A DNA stretch of 64,000 bases from Arthrobacter ramosus (GTDB lineage Bacteria; Actinomycetota; Actinomycetes; Actinomycetales; Micrococcaceae): positions 2,852,001 to 2,916,000 of the forward strand of contig NZ_BAAAWN010000001.1 of assembly GCF_039535095.1 (NCBI RefSeq), read 5' to 3'. The position numbers and the translations under genes were made by a program. Position 1 is the stretch's first letter. Each line of letters begins with the position of its first letter. This document shows positions 37,034-46,143 of this stretch, in pieces. The notes beneath the pieces were generated by a model. It did not search any database. It was not told where the DNA came from and worked only from the letters and a program-made list of their open reading frames with translations.

Positions 37034-37078
37034 GGACTGTGCGGCGCTTGGGTAACGTTCTTTGCTGCCGCACAGTCC
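37034..37078 (-). terminator. Hairpin 17 bases after the MFS stop
   Basis: GGACTGTGCGGC and GCCGCACAGTCC pair perfectly over 12 bp around a 21-base loop. The position right after the stop codon suits termination of the minus-strand transcript; no U-run follows. Confidence 0.5.
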
Positions 37079-37094
37079 GGGGCTTCGTTCAATA

Positions 37095-38486
37095 TTAGGG
37101 AGAGAGCTGTTCCAGGACGCGTTCCTTGGTTTCGAGGGCGAATAGCGTGACGACGGCGGCGGCTATGACTGCGACGATGGCGAAGATGGCGAAGACGGAA
37201 ACCAGCCCGAAGGTGACGAGCGTGCCGACGATGACGGGGCCTGCCATGGATGCGAGCCGGAGCCAAGCGGTTGCGGTTCCTACTCCCAGCGCCCTGACCC
37301 GGGTCGGGTACAGCTCCGGGGTGTAGAGGTAGAGACCGAGGCCGACTGCCGCAGCGAAGAAGTAGGCACCGCTGCCATAAATGAGAACGTCGCCGGGGGT
37401 CTTCGCTCCCGTAAGCGCCAGGATGCCGAGGAATCCGGCGGATCCGGCAAGGGCTAGTGCGAACCAGATCTTGCGTCCCACGTAGTCGATGGTGAAGGCG
37501 CAGAGGGCGGTACCGATGAATCCGACGGCGTTGCTGATGAGGCCGTATCGGAGGGATTCTTCCAAGGGAAGGTTGAAGACTGTCCGGTAGAGGGTGGGCA
37601 GCCAGGTTCCGATGCCGTAGTAGACCAGGTACGCAGCGAACCACATGAGCCAGACGACGAGTGTCCGCTTCAGGTAGGGAGTGCGGAACAGTTCTGCCCA
37701 GCTGGTCTTCTTGTTCTGCGTTGGCACGGTCAAGCCTTGCGCGGGCTCGGGCAGCGGTTGGCCGGTGGCTTCCTCCACCTTGGACTCAATCAGACTCATT
37801 GCCTGGTCGGCGCGTTCGTTGCGCCCCTTGCTGGCGAGCCAACGCGGGGATTCGGGCAGCCGTGTACGGATGGAGTAAACCATGAAGATGGGGGCGGCTC
37901 CGATGATGAACATGTAATGCCATCCAAGGTTGGGCACGACCCAGTATCCGACGATGCCTGCGGCTACTACGCCGACGGAGAAGAGCAGCTCGTAGACAAG
38001 GACGAACTTGCCCCGGCCGTGAGCCTTGGTCATTTCGCTGATGTAGACGGCGGCGATGGGGACTTGCCCGCCAAGTCCAAGACCTTGGATGGCGCGGAAG
38101 AGCAGCAGGGACTCGAAGTTCCAAACGAAAGTGCAGGCGACACTCATGATCGAGAACGTGATGATGGAGGCAATCATGGCCGGCAGCCGTCCGAAGCGCT
38201 CAGCAATCCACGAGAAGAACAGCGCCCCGACGAGCTGGCCAAGATAGCCCACCGAGATCAGGAGGCCGACTTGTCCGCCGTTCAGGCCCCAGGCGGTGAC
38301 CAGTACTGGGAGCACCTGGGCAATGGTGAGCGCGTCGAAGGCGTCGAAGAAGGTGGCCGTGCCGATCAGGACGCGTGCCTTGACCTGCCATTTGGACAGT
38401 GGCAGGCGTTCGATCCGGCTGGTGACGTCGTACACCGAGCCTGGTCCGACGGATGGCGGTTGCAGATTCTGGGGGGTATATGCCAC
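37095..38486 (-). CDS. MFS transporter (AAHS/sugar-porter-like)
   Basis: 463 residues from GTG 38486, which has GGAG six bases upstream; GTG 38498 is an alternative without a ribosome site. Twelve membrane helices. MFS loop motifs WIAERFGRLPAM (between helices 2 and 3) and VDYVGRK-like IDYVGRKIWFA (8-9), an early DAFDALTIAQVLPVL helix as in aromatic-acid/H+ symporters, and RLPESPRWLASKGR after helix 6. It is the last gene of the minus-strand catabolic run and probably imports its organic-acid substrate. Substrate not determined. Confidence 0.88.
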   Translation of the reverse strand: MAYTPQNLQPPSVGPGSVYDVTSRIERLPLSKWQVKARVLIGTATFFDAFDALTIAQVLPVLVTAWGLNGGQVGLLISVGYLGQLVGALFFSWIAERFGRLPAMIASIITFSIMSVACTFVWNFESLLLFRAIQGLGLGGQVPIAAVYISEMTKAHGRGKFVLVYELLFSVGVVAAGIVGYWVVPNLGWHYMFIIGAAPIFMVYSIRTRLPESPRWLASKGRNERADQAMSLIESKVEEATGQPLPEPAQGLTVPTQNKKTSWAELFRTPYLKRTLVVWLMWFAAYLVYYGIGTWLPTLYRTVFNLPLEESLRYGLISNAVGFIGTALCAFTIDYVGRKIWFALALAGSAGFLGILALTGAKTPGDVLIYGSGAYFFAAAVGLGLYLYTPELYPTRVRALGVGTATAWLRLASMAGPVIVGTLVTFGLVSVFAIFAIVAVIAAAVVTLFALETKERVLEQLSP

Positions 38487-38528
38487 GTCAATCTCCACTC
38501 TGAGGGGCAGGGTTGGGGTTTGTTTGCT

Positions 38529-38568
38529 GTCCCGGCGCCGGTCTTGCTGGCATAAACGGCGCCGGGAC
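38529..38568. terminator. Perfect hairpin between AacS-like and MFS genes
   Basis: GTCCCGGCGCCG and CGGCGCCGGGAC form 12-bp arms around a 16-base loop, 187 bases after the ligase stop and 43 before the MFS start. It could attenuate read-through into the transporter gene. No U-run. Confidence 0.45.
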
Positions 38569-38614
38569 GGTCGGGCTCTAAAGACGCCCGTAGGGACGTC
38601 GAACCTGCTCGTCT

Positions 38615-38754
38615 TTAGAAGTCGGAGTGCCGGAGCAGCCGGGCGAAATGGTTGATCGCGTCGCCCTGCCAGAGGATATTAGCGGTTCCGGTTTCGCTTG
38701 CCGTCGAGCACCCACGGGGCGATTTCCTGGAGGACTCCGTAGCGCATATCGATG
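38615..38754 (-). pseudogene. Remnant of an NAD-dependent epimerase/reductase
   Basis: Two short pieces in different frames: MRYGVLQEIAPWVLDGK, then NILWQGDAINHFARLLRHSD to a TAA at 38615. The order 'RYGVL...W.G...N.IWQGDAN' is one I know from extended-SDR epimerase-like proteins, placing this as an internal fragment with both ends missing. It lies between the ligase and MFS genes. Confidence 0.45.
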
Positions 38755-40797
38755 TCAACGCTGAGGGGGTTTCGGTAGCTCTTGAGCGAGACGCATAAAC
38801 GGCTCGAGCGCTCGCGGGTCCGCGAGGGCATCCGCTTTCACTGCCAATTCCGGATCGACTCCGGCAAGGATCTTCCGCACGGGGACTTCCGTTTTCTTGC
38901 CCGTCAGTGTCCTCGGGATGGCCGGCACCGCGTAGAAGACGTCCGGGACGTGGCGCGGTGAGATCTTTTCGCGCAGCGTGCGACGCAGTCGCGGTTCGAT
39001 CTCGTCGAGACTGGTGCCCTGAGCCAGAACCACGAAGCACAACAATCGTCCATCACCGGAACCGATCTCAATCACCATCGAGTCCAAGATCTCGTCAAAG
39101 GCCTCGACAACCGCGTAGAAGTCTGCTGTCCCCATCCGCACGCCGCCACGGTTGAGCGTCGCGTCGCTGCGCCCGCTGATCACCCACGAGCCACGAATCG
39201 TTCGGCGGATCGAATCTCCGTGGTGCCAGACGCCGGGGTACGTGTCGAAGTAGGTCTCCTGCATCCGCGTGCCGTCGTCGTCGCCCCAGAGGCTCACCGG
39301 CATCGAGGGCATCGGCTCGGTCAGGACGAGTTCACCGATTTCCTCGTGAAGTTCCCTGCCGTCGGGGTCGAAGGCGGCCACGGCGGCACCCAGCCACGCA
39401 CGTGACAGTTCCCCCGACCACACCGGAACCGTCGGGGCAGGTCCGATGAATGCCGCGCACAGATCGGTGCCGCCGGAGATCGAGCAGATGGGGAGATCTG
39501 GCGAGACGGCGTCGTGGAGCCAATGGTAGCCATCTACGGAGAGCGGAGAGCCGGTCGATCCAATCGCCTTGAGGGAACTCAGGTTGAACCGCTCCCGAGG
39601 GAGGATCCCCTCTTTCATGCTTGCGTGGATGAACGCAGCTGACATCCCGAAGAAGTTGACTCGGTGGCGTTCGACCAATTTCCACTGGACCTCGGCATTC
39701 GGGTACCCGGGGTTTCCGTCGTAGATCACGAGCGAGGCGCCTACCAGCATCGCGGACAGCACGTAATTCCACATCATCCAGCCGGTTGTGCTGTACCACA
39801 TCAGCCGATCCCCGGGTCTCAGGTCCAGGTGCAGCCCAAGGGCCTTGATGTGGTCGAGGATTATGCCGCCGTGGCTGTGTACGATCGCTTTCGGAAGCCC
39901 CGTGGTACCGGAAGAGTACAGAATCCAGAGCGGGTGGCTGAACGGGACCGGCTCGAACTCAAGCGTTCCGTCAACGGCGACGAAGTCAGTCCACGAAATT
40001 GTCCCGGGAACTACCGATTCGGCGTCGACGTAGGACACCAGAACTGTCGCGCGGAGGGTCGGGAGCTGCTCCGACAACTCGGCCACCGCGGCGGTCGTGT
40101 CGTAGGTCTTGCCTCCGTACTGATACCCGTCGAACGCTAGCATGACGACCGGCTCGATTTGCGAGAAGCGGTCGCGGACCGCCTGGGCTCCAAAGTCGGG
40201 CGAGCAGCACGACCAGGTCGCTCCGAGACTTGCCGCGGCGAGGAAGAAGATCATCGTCTCCGCGGCGTTGGGGGCGAGCGCGACCACCCGGTCACCGACG
40301 CCCACGCCCAGCCTCTGAAGGCCGGCTCTGGCCCGGCCCACCTGGACGCGCAAGTCCCCGTGGGTCAACGTGATTTCCTGGCCATCTTCGCGGCAGAACA
40401 CCGCTGCGACGTCGTCAGCGCCTCGTCCCGGCCCGTCAGTGAGGATGTGCTCTGCGTAGTTGAGGGTCGCGCCCGGGAACCAGTCGGCCCCGGGCATCTT
40501 GCGTGAACCCAGAACCCGTTCGGCGGGCGTGTGGAACTTGACCCCGCTGAAAGCCGACAGGTCTGCCCAGAAGTCCTCGAGCTGTCGAACCGACCAGCTG
40601 TGTAGCGAGTCGTAGTCAGCGAACGTCAGGCCCCGACGATCGTTCAGGAAGTCCATGAAGCGGCCCAGGTTGCTTGTGCGAATCTGCTCGTTGGTGGGCT
40701 TCCACAGCACTTCAGGAGCCGGGGGCGCCTCATGTTGAGGTGCCCCCTCTGGCCGAATCTCCGATGGAGTCGCTTGCACGGTTCGATTCTTCGACAC
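38755..40797 (-). CDS. Acetoacetyl-CoA-synthetase-like acyl-CoA ligase
   Basis: 680 residues from GTG 40797, with GGAGGG five bases upstream; GTG 40839 overlapping the HyuB stop is an alternative. ANL-superfamily signature ILYSSGTTGLPKAIVHSHGG near residue 290, N-terminal extension typical of AacS (LWKPTNEQIRTSNLGRFMDF), and the C-terminal Lys of PRTLTGKKTEVPVRK near 650 that finishes adenylation. It activates a 3-oxo acid such as acetoacetate. The benzoylacetate-CoA ligase of anaerobic acetophenone degradation belongs to this same group and also sits beside HyuAB-type subunits, which makes an aryl or alkyl 3-oxo acid a fair guess. Confidence 0.9.
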   Translation of the reverse strand: MSKNRTVQATPSEIRPEGAPQHEAPPAPEVLWKPTNEQIRTSNLGRFMDFLNDRRGLTFADYDSLHSWSVRQLEDFWADLSAFSGVKFHTPAERVLGSRKMPGADWFPGATLNYAEHILTDGPGRGADDVAAVFCREDGQEITLTHGDLRVQVGRARAGLQRLGVGVGDRVVALAPNAAETMIFFLAAASLGATWSCCSPDFGAQAVRDRFSQIEPVVMLAFDGYQYGGKTYDTTAAVAELSEQLPTLRATVLVSYVDAESVVPGTISWTDFVAVDGTLEFEPVPFSHPLWILYSSGTTGLPKAIVHSHGGIILDHIKALGLHLDLRPGDRLMWYSTTGWMMWNYVLSAMLVGASLVIYDGNPGYPNAEVQWKLVERHRVNFFGMSAAFIHASMKEGILPRERFNLSSLKAIGSTGSPLSVDGYHWLHDAVSPDLPICSISGGTDLCAAFIGPAPTVPVWSGELSRAWLGAAVAAFDPDGRELHEEIGELVLTEPMPSMPVSLWGDDDGTRMQETYFDTYPGVWHHGDSIRRTIRGSWVISGRSDATLNRGGVRMGTADFYAVVEAFDEILDSMVIEIGSGDGRLLCFVVLAQGTSLDEIEPRLRRTLREKISPRHVPDVFYAVPAIPRTLTGKKTEVPVRKILAGVDPELAVKADALADPRALEPFMRLAQELPKPPQR

Positions 40798-40835
40798 TAG
40801 GACCCTCCGATCTTCGCCGTACCGTCGTCGCGGGT

Positions 40836-42602
40836 TCACCGCGCCTGTCGACTTTCAGTCTTTCCTTCGACGACGTAGGTGATGCCATCGGCGGCGAGCC
40901 CGACCAGCACCCCGTAGTCGGCCTTGGCGGACTCCGGGGACACGTAGCCACTGACCACGTCGGTCAGGACGCGGTCGACCGGACGCAAGAGCGGATCGCC
41001 GTAGCCTCCGCCACCGCCGGTCTCGACCACGAGGGTGTCACCTTCTTCAAGGGTCAACCCGTCGAGCTTCCCGTTGGAGAAGCGTGTGGGCTCAGCGTCG
41101 CCGGCTCGATGGACCGAGACACGGTTGGGCAGTCCGGACTCGCCGTTCTCCACTCCCCAGGGCGGTTGCACCGTGCGCTCGACGAAGCTGTCGAGATTCA
41201 GTCTTTGTTTGGAAGTCCACCGCTGGACCGTTCCGAGCCCGCCGCGGTGGGTGCCCGCTCCACCAGAGTCCTCGCGTAACGCGTACTCCAGCGCATGGAC
41301 AAAGCCGTACTTGGCTTCCGTTGCCTCAACCGGGGCATTGTGTGTGTCGCCGTCGTTGATGCAAATGGTCGCGCTCTCGCCATCCTTTGCCCTGGTGGCT
41401 CCCCAGCCGCCGCCCTGAATGCCTGCAAGGAACAGTGCAAATCGACCGGTTTGCGTGTTGACGCCGTATACAGTGCTGACGGCGAGATCCGCGTGGTGGC
41501 CCGCGATCGACCCACCTGGAACTGCCTCTGCGACGGCGCGGAAGATGCTGTCCACGATTGTCATCGGGTACGTCATCCACCAGCGCATGGCAGCCGGTTT
41601 CGTTGCACTCACTACTGTGCCCGGCGGCAATACGATTTCCACTGGCCGGAAGGCGCCGGCGTTGATGGGGAACTCGTTCGGTGATGTGAGGCACTTGAAC
41701 GCTACCTGCGCCGCTGACCGTCCGGCGGTCTCACCCGAGTTGAAGTAGCCAGCGACCTGCGGACTGAGTTCGCTCAGATCAATGGTCATCTGGTCCCCCT
41801 TGACGGTGACGCGGACTTTGATGGGAACGGGGGTTCCGACGTTGACTCCGTCGTCATCCATGCTCGTCTCAGCGACGTATTCGCCGTCCGGAATCCGCAT
41901 GACCGCGTCCCGTGCCAGGGCCTCGCTTCGCTCAAAGACCGACTGGAAGGTCCCCTCGACTGCCTCTGCGCCGTACCGGTCAAAGAGGGCGCGCATGCGG
42001 GTCTCGCCGGTGCGAACGGCGGCGACCTGCGCTCGAAGGTCGCCCAGCGCTTCTTCGGGGAAGCGAACGTTCGTCGCGATCACTCGGGTCAGCTCGTCGT
42101 CTTGGACACCCCTCTTGAAGATCTTCACCATTGGCATCTGCAGGCCCTCTGCGTAGATGTCCTCTGTGGTGCCACCCAGGTATCCGCCGACATCGAGCCA
42201 GTGGGCCATCGACGATGCGAAGGCGACCACCTTCCCGTCATGGAAGATCGGGCACGTGAAGATCATGTGGTTGAGGTGGCTTCCCATGATGTAGGGGTCG
42301 TTGGTCAGGAGGATGTCGCCCGGCTCCATGCCGTCCAGGCCGAAGAAGTCGATCTTCGCCTTGGTGGCCTGCGAGAGACCACCTACGAACATCGGAAGGC
42401 CCAGACCGATCGAAACCGTGTCGCCGTTCGCGTCGAAGAGCCCCACAGTGAAGTCCTGTGCTTCGTAGATGATCTGGTTGTAGGCGGTCCGCATGAGATT
42501 CGTCTTCATCTCATCCGTGATCGCGATCAGGTTTCCTCGGATGATCTCCGCGGTGATGGCATCGGTCTGAGCCGCGCCCTGGGTCACTGTCTCGACAGTC
42601 AT
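40836..42602 (-). CDS. HyuB-type subunit (N-methylhydantoinase B / ketone carboxylase)
   Basis: 588 residues, the usual size for HyuB. Starts ITAEIIRGNLIAITDEMKTN, followed by DILLTNDPYIMGSHLNHMIF, both highly typical. C-terminal text LEEGDTLVVETGGGGGYGDP is the family's closing loop. With HyuA it forms an ATP-dependent complex acting on hydantoins, 5-oxoproline or, in the acetone/acetophenone carboxylases, on ketone enols. The ATG overlaps the HyuA stop (ATGA). The adjoining 3-oxo-acid ligase favours a carboxylase role, but no gamma or extra small subunit of the known carboxylases is seen. Confidence 0.92.
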   Translation of the reverse strand: MTVETVTQGAAQTDAITAEIIRGNLIAITDEMKTNLMRTAYNQIIYEAQDFTVGLFDANGDTVSIGLGLPMFVGGLSQATKAKIDFFGLDGMEPGDILLTNDPYIMGSHLNHMIFTCPIFHDGKVVAFASSMAHWLDVGGYLGGTTEDIYAEGLQMPMVKIFKRGVQDDELTRVIATNVRFPEEALGDLRAQVAAVRTGETRMRALFDRYGAEAVEGTFQSVFERSEALARDAVMRIPDGEYVAETSMDDDGVNVGTPVPIKVRVTVKGDQMTIDLSELSPQVAGYFNSGETAGRSAAQVAFKCLTSPNEFPINAGAFRPVEIVLPPGTVVSATKPAAMRWWMTYPMTIVDSIFRAVAEAVPGGSIAGHHADLAVSTVYGVNTQTGRFALFLAGIQGGGWGATRAKDGESATICINDGDTHNAPVEATEAKYGFVHALEYALREDSGGAGTHRGGLGTVQRWTSKQRLNLDSFVERTVQPPWGVENGESGLPNRVSVHRAGDAEPTRFSNGKLDGLTLEEGDTLVVETGGGGGYGDPLLRPVDRVLTDVVSGYVSPESAKADYGVLVGLAADGITYVVEGKTESRQAR

Positions 42603-44656
42603 CGTGCATCTCCAACGTTGATGTGCAGGTTTCCTAGGGAGTCGACGGTGAGCGAGTCACCCGCTCGCAGCAATGTCGTGGTGGTTCCCTCTTCGATGGC
42701 GGCGGGACCCTCGATGTGGTGCCCGTCCAGGAGGTCGGATCGGTCGTACACTCGGCAGGGGACGTCGCCCTCGGCGGGGTCGAGGACGACCCGGCGCTCC
42801 GATCGGGGGGTCGGGTTGGTCTCGCCTTCCTTGGCGTGGCCGATGACCGCCCACTCCGGCCGCGGGATGCGCCCGATGGCGGAGACCTTGATGGTGACGA
42901 TCTCCGCCTCTTCCTCGGGGGCTGAGTGACTGAACCGCTCGAGGTGTGCCTTGTCGAAGGCCGCCTTTAGTTCGGCGAGGTTCTCGTCTTGCTCGACGTC
43001 TGGGAGCTGAACCGAGATCGAGTGCTCCTGGCCGACGTACCTTAGATCGGCAAAGCGCACAAACCGCATGTCGTCGCCGTCGATGCCACCGTTGTGGAGC
43101 GTCTCTCGCCCGGCTTCCTCCAGGCTTACGTAGTCCGATTCGAGCTCAGGCCCGCAAGCGCTCAGCCGGCGGACGTCGGTCAGGAGAAAGTCGTGGCGGA
43201 CGTCGGCCATGAGCATCCCGACGGCGGAGAAGACCGCCGGCGCGGGCGGAATGACCACGGTCCGGATCCCCAGCTCGCGGGCAACGAGAGAGATGTGAAG
43301 CGGACCGTTTCCGCCATATGCGAAGACCGCGAAGTCCCGCGGGTCAAGACCCCGACCGGTGGTGACCGCGCGAATGGCGTTGGCCATGGACGAAGCGGCG
43401 ATGGCAAGAATGCCGGAGGCGGCGCTGACCACGTCAAGGCCCAAAGGCTGGGCCAGCTCGCCGATGGTCCTCCGGGCCGCGTCGCCGTCGAGGTGGAGGC
43501 CACCTGAGAGGTCTCGGGACTCGTCGATGAGCCCCAGTATGACGGCCGCGTCCGTGACAGTGGGCTCGTCGCCGCCCAGCCCGTAGCAGGCTGGCCCGGG
43601 GCTGGCACCGGCACTTTGCGGGCCGACGTGCACTCCTCCCGCCGGATCGATCCAGGCCACGCTGCCGCCGCCGGTGCCGACCTCGACGATGTCCAGGCAT
43701 GGGATCCGGATGGGAAGGCCGCGGGTGTACCCGCCGACGAAGTATTCCGCGGCCTGCGGGAACGACTGATCCCGGATCACGGACGCCTTGGCCGTGGTGC
43801 CGCCCATGTCAAACGCGATCGCGTCCTGATATCCGAGGCGCTTGCAGAGCTCGATCGTCCCTACGACTCCCCCGGCCGGCCCTGACTCCATCATCTGGAC
43901 CGCCTGCCGCTGGATGGTTCCAACGTCCGAGAGACCGCCGTTGGACTGCATGATCGACAGGCCCGCGCCACCGCTGCTCGTGTGGAGGTTGGTCTCCAGA
44001 CGATCCAGGTACTTGGAGACCGTCGGCCCGACGAATGCATTGGCAGCCGTGGTGGAGGTGCGCTCGAACTCGCGATACTCGCGCGTGAGCTCGTGGGACA
44101 GTGTCACGAACCGCCCCGGCAGCTCTTCGGCGAGGATTCGCCCCACGATCAGTTCGTGCTCGGGATTGCGGTAGGAGTGCAGCAGCACCACAGCGACGGC
44201 CTCGACATCGAGGGCACGTAACTGCGCTGCAAGCTCGCGCACCTCGGCTTCGTCCACCGGCTCGATGACTGTACCGTCGTACCGCATCCGCTCGGCGCAC
44301 TCGAAGATCCGGTCCCGGGGAATGAGGGGCCGGAACTTCTCGAAATTGAGATTGAAGGCATCCGGTCGGTTCACGCGGCCAATCTCGTAGACGTCCCGGA
44401 ACCCGCGAGTGGTCACCAGGGCGGCACGCGCCCCCTTGCGCTCAATGAGCGCGTTGATCACCACGGTGCTGCCGTGCACGACGGATTCGATGTCGTGGAT
44501 CGAGGTTTCGGCGTCGCTCACTCCCGCCACAATGCCTTCAATGAGGTCATGGGGCGTACTCAAGGTTTTGCCGACCACCAGCTTCTGGTTCTGGTTGTCG
44601 AATCCGACAACGTCGGTGAACGTTCCGCCGATATCGATGGCGATTCTGGCGCCCAT
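42599..44656 (-). CDS. HyuA-type subunit (N-methylhydantoinase A / ketone carboxylase)
   Basis: 685 residues from the ATG at 44656; the frame is open further back but that start has GGAAGG upstream. N-terminal phosphate loop RIAIDIGGTFTDVVGFD, second ASKHA-like motif VHGSTVVINALIERKGA, then AIAFDMGGTTAKASVI near residue 300 and NGPLHISLVARELGI near 470. These define the ATP-binding ASKHA fold of HyuA/OPLAH proteins. It phosphorylates the carbonyl substrate or activates bicarbonate for HyuB. It follows the small unknown gene and the flavin reductases in one transcription direction. Confidence 0.92.
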   Translation of the reverse strand: MGARIAIDIGGTFTDVVGFDNQNQKLVVGKTLSTPHDLIEGIVAGVSDAETSIHDIESVVHGSTVVINALIERKGARAALVTTRGFRDVYEIGRVNRPDAFNLNFEKFRPLIPRDRIFECAERMRYDGTVIEPVDEAEVRELAAQLRALDVEAVAVVLLHSYRNPEHELIVGRILAEELPGRFVTLSHELTREYREFERTSTTAANAFVGPTVSKYLDRLETNLHTSSGGAGLSIMQSNGGLSDVGTIQRQAVQMMESGPAGGVVGTIELCKRLGYQDAIAFDMGGTTAKASVIRDQSFPQAAEYFVGGYTRGLPIRIPCLDIVEVGTGGGSVAWIDPAGGVHVGPQSAGASPGPACYGLGGDEPTVTDAAVILGLIDESRDLSGGLHLDGDAARRTIGELAQPLGLDVVSAASGILAIAASSMANAIRAVTTGRGLDPRDFAVFAYGGNGPLHISLVARELGIRTVVIPPAPAVFSAVGMLMADVRHDFLLTDVRRLSACGPELESDYVSLEEAGRETLHNGGIDGDDMRFVRFADLRYVGQEHSISVQLPDVEQDENLAELKAAFDKAHLERFSHSAPEEEAEIVTIKVSAIGRIPRPEWAVIGHAKEGETNPTPRSERRVVLDPAEGDVPCRVYDRSDLLDGHHIEGPAAIEEGTTTTLLRAGDSLTVDSLGNLHINVGDAR

Positions 44657-44702
44657 TTCTTGCGTTTCCTTCCGTAAGGGGTGATCAGCCCGTAAGGGTT
44701 GA

Positions 44703-45053
44703 TCAGCTGCATCGGTGTGATGCCATAAACTCACGTACCCAAGCACGCCAATAGCGGGCAGCACGGTCATGAGCGTCTAACTCGTCGCCAGCCGTGACGG
44801 CTGCCGCGATTCGCAGATCCGAGGTGACATGAGGGTCTGGTGCTGAATGAGCAACCACGACCGCCCTGCCCCGCGAAGCCGCGAGTAACGCCGCCACCTC
44901 CTTGACAGTGCTACCGGTTCTGGTCGCGATTTCTGTCAGAAAGGCGGCTGGCACAGAATTCAGGAACTCGAACATTTTGTTCGCCAACTCGGGCGAGCCT
45001 GGTCCGAGGTCCTGAATTCCGGGGTCCTGAATTCCGTGACTCTTCTCGGTCAC
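44703..45053 (-). CDS. Small protein of unknown function
   Basis: 116 residues from GTG 45053, which overlaps the FMN-reductase stop (GTGA) and so is probably co-translated. It begins with a near-duplicated GIQDPGIQDLGPG, encoded by a short direct repeat. The rest is helical: ANKMFEFLNSVPAAFLTEIA, then TVKEVAALLAASRGRAVVV and a C-terminal RAARYWRAWVREFMASH. No family recognised. Conserved placement between flavin-supplying and HyuAB genes suggests a pathway-specific accessory, such as the small extra subunit that known ketone carboxylases have. Confidence 0.6.
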   Translation of the reverse strand: MTEKSHGIQDPGIQDLGPGSPELANKMFEFLNSVPAAFLTEIATRTGSTVKEVAALLAASRGRAVVVAHSAPDPHVTSDLRIAAAVTAGDELDAHDRAARYWRAWVREFMASHRCS

Positions 45054-45595
45054 GCGAGTGGCCGAAGTGCGCTGATGGCCTTGGAGTCTCGGACGGCTCG
45101 CGCCAGGTCGGTCAACGCGACTCCATTGGTGTACGCGAGATCGGCCCAGTCTTGTGTAAGCTCCTTGGCGTCGGTGAACGCATCGCTCGGCAGGTAGAGG
45201 CCTGGCGAGAGGACCTGGGCGGCAAAGAAGGTTGCGAGAACTCCGCGCAGGTCGTCGAGTGCGAGGAAGTGATGCCAGGTTGCGCCTGTGAGGACCACCG
45301 CACAAGCTTTCCCCCGAAGGGGAGCACTCGCCTCGCCCCACATCCCCCGGGGAACTCGGTCCAGGAACATCTTCAAGGGAAACGCGGCTCGCGCCCGGTA
45401 GACCGGCGCAGCGAACACGACGGCATCCGCCTCTTCGAGCGCGTTGTGGAGGTTTTCGCCGTACTCAACGCTTGCCAGCTCCACGAGCTCCACGTCCGCG
45501 CCAGCTTCACGGGCGCCTGCAAGAACCGCCCGGGCAGCTGTTGCTGATTTGCCGCCGGCTTCCGGGGACCCGACAACCGCTAGTACTCGAGTCAT
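45050..45595 (-). CDS. NADPH-dependent FMN reductase
   Basis: 181 residues, flavodoxin-like. FMN phosphate loop VVGSPEAGGKSATAAR near residues 8-23 and DAVVFAAPVYRARAAFPLKM near 58-77, where the Y(R)(A) segment stacks on the isoalloxazine in SsuE/MsuE-type reductases. It supplies reduced FMN to the LLM monooxygenase two genes upstream. Starts in ATGA overlap with the flavin-reductase stop and overlaps the following small gene. Confidence 0.88.
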   Translation of the reverse strand: MTRVLAVVGSPEAGGKSATAARAVLAGAREAGADVELVELASVEYGENLHNALEEADAVVFAAPVYRARAAFPLKMFLDRVPRGMWGEASAPLRGKACAVVLTGATWHHFLALDDLRGVLATFFAAQVLSPGLYLPSDAFTDAKELTQDWADLAYTNGVALTDLARAVRDSKAISALRPLA

Positions 45596-46143
45596 CCCTG
45601 GACCTTCCCACCGACCTCCGAGTACTTCCCCCGGTGGAAGAGCAGGGGCCGCGCTCCTGGCTGGGCTCCGAGACTCCGGACCGCGCCCACCGCGATCGTG
45701 TGATCTCCGCCCGGGTGTTCCACCTCGAGGTCACAGTCGATCCAGGCGACCGCACCCGGCAGGTAGGGAGCCCCGTTCGGCGACAAATCGAACGAGACAC
45801 CGCTGAACTTGTCGGTCTGAGACCGAGCAAACTTGTCACTGAGCGCCCGCTGTCGTGCAGACAGCACGTTGATGCAGAACCGTCCGGCCTCCCGGATGCG
45901 GGGCCAAGTCGATGATGTGTTCGACACGCACAGCACGACCAGAGGTGGATCCAATGACAGGGACGTGAAGGACTGGCACGTGAAGCCCACCGGGCCGTCA
46001 TCCGTCATGGCGGTAACGATCGTCAGGCCCGTTACGAAGTGTCCGAGCACGGTTCGGAACTCGCTCGGATCCTTCCGGGTGGGCATACCGAAGTCCGGGT
46101 GCACGAGATCTCCAAAGTCCGGATCGGCAAGATAGGCAGTCAT
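45592..46143 (-). CDS. Flavin reductase (FMN-binding split barrel)
   Basis: 183 residues from the ATG at 46143, which overlaps the monooxygenase stop (ATGA); a longer frame reaching 46518 lies inside that gene. Split-barrel core: FRTVLGHFVTGLTIVTAMTD, GFTCQSFTSLSLDPPLVVLC, FCINVLS. Equivalent to the HpaC/DszD/NtaB-type partner reductases that pass FADH2 or FMNH2 by diffusion. Having both this and an SsuE-like reductase in one operon is redundant and may serve two flavins or two oxygenases. Confidence 0.9.
   Translation of the reverse strand: MTAYLADPDFGDLVHPDFGMPTRKDPSEFRTVLGHFVTGLTIVTAMTDDGPVGFTCQSFTSLSLDPPLVVLCVSNTSSTWPRIREAGRFCINVLSARQRALSDKFARSQTDKFSGVSFDLSPNGAPYLPGAVAWIDCDLEVEHPGGDHTIAVGAVRSLGAQPGARPLLFHRGKYSEVGGKVQG

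Larger units (their letters stand above)
36716..37094. other. Intergenic region with two hairpins
   Basis: This 380-base gap holds the repeats at 36795-36828 and 37034-37078 and no coding frame that looks real. Confidence 0.5.

Noticed and set aside
42102..42929. Large plus-strand frames opposite HyuA and HyuB
   Set aside because: Antisense shadows of high-GC codons; the minus-strand genes are certain.
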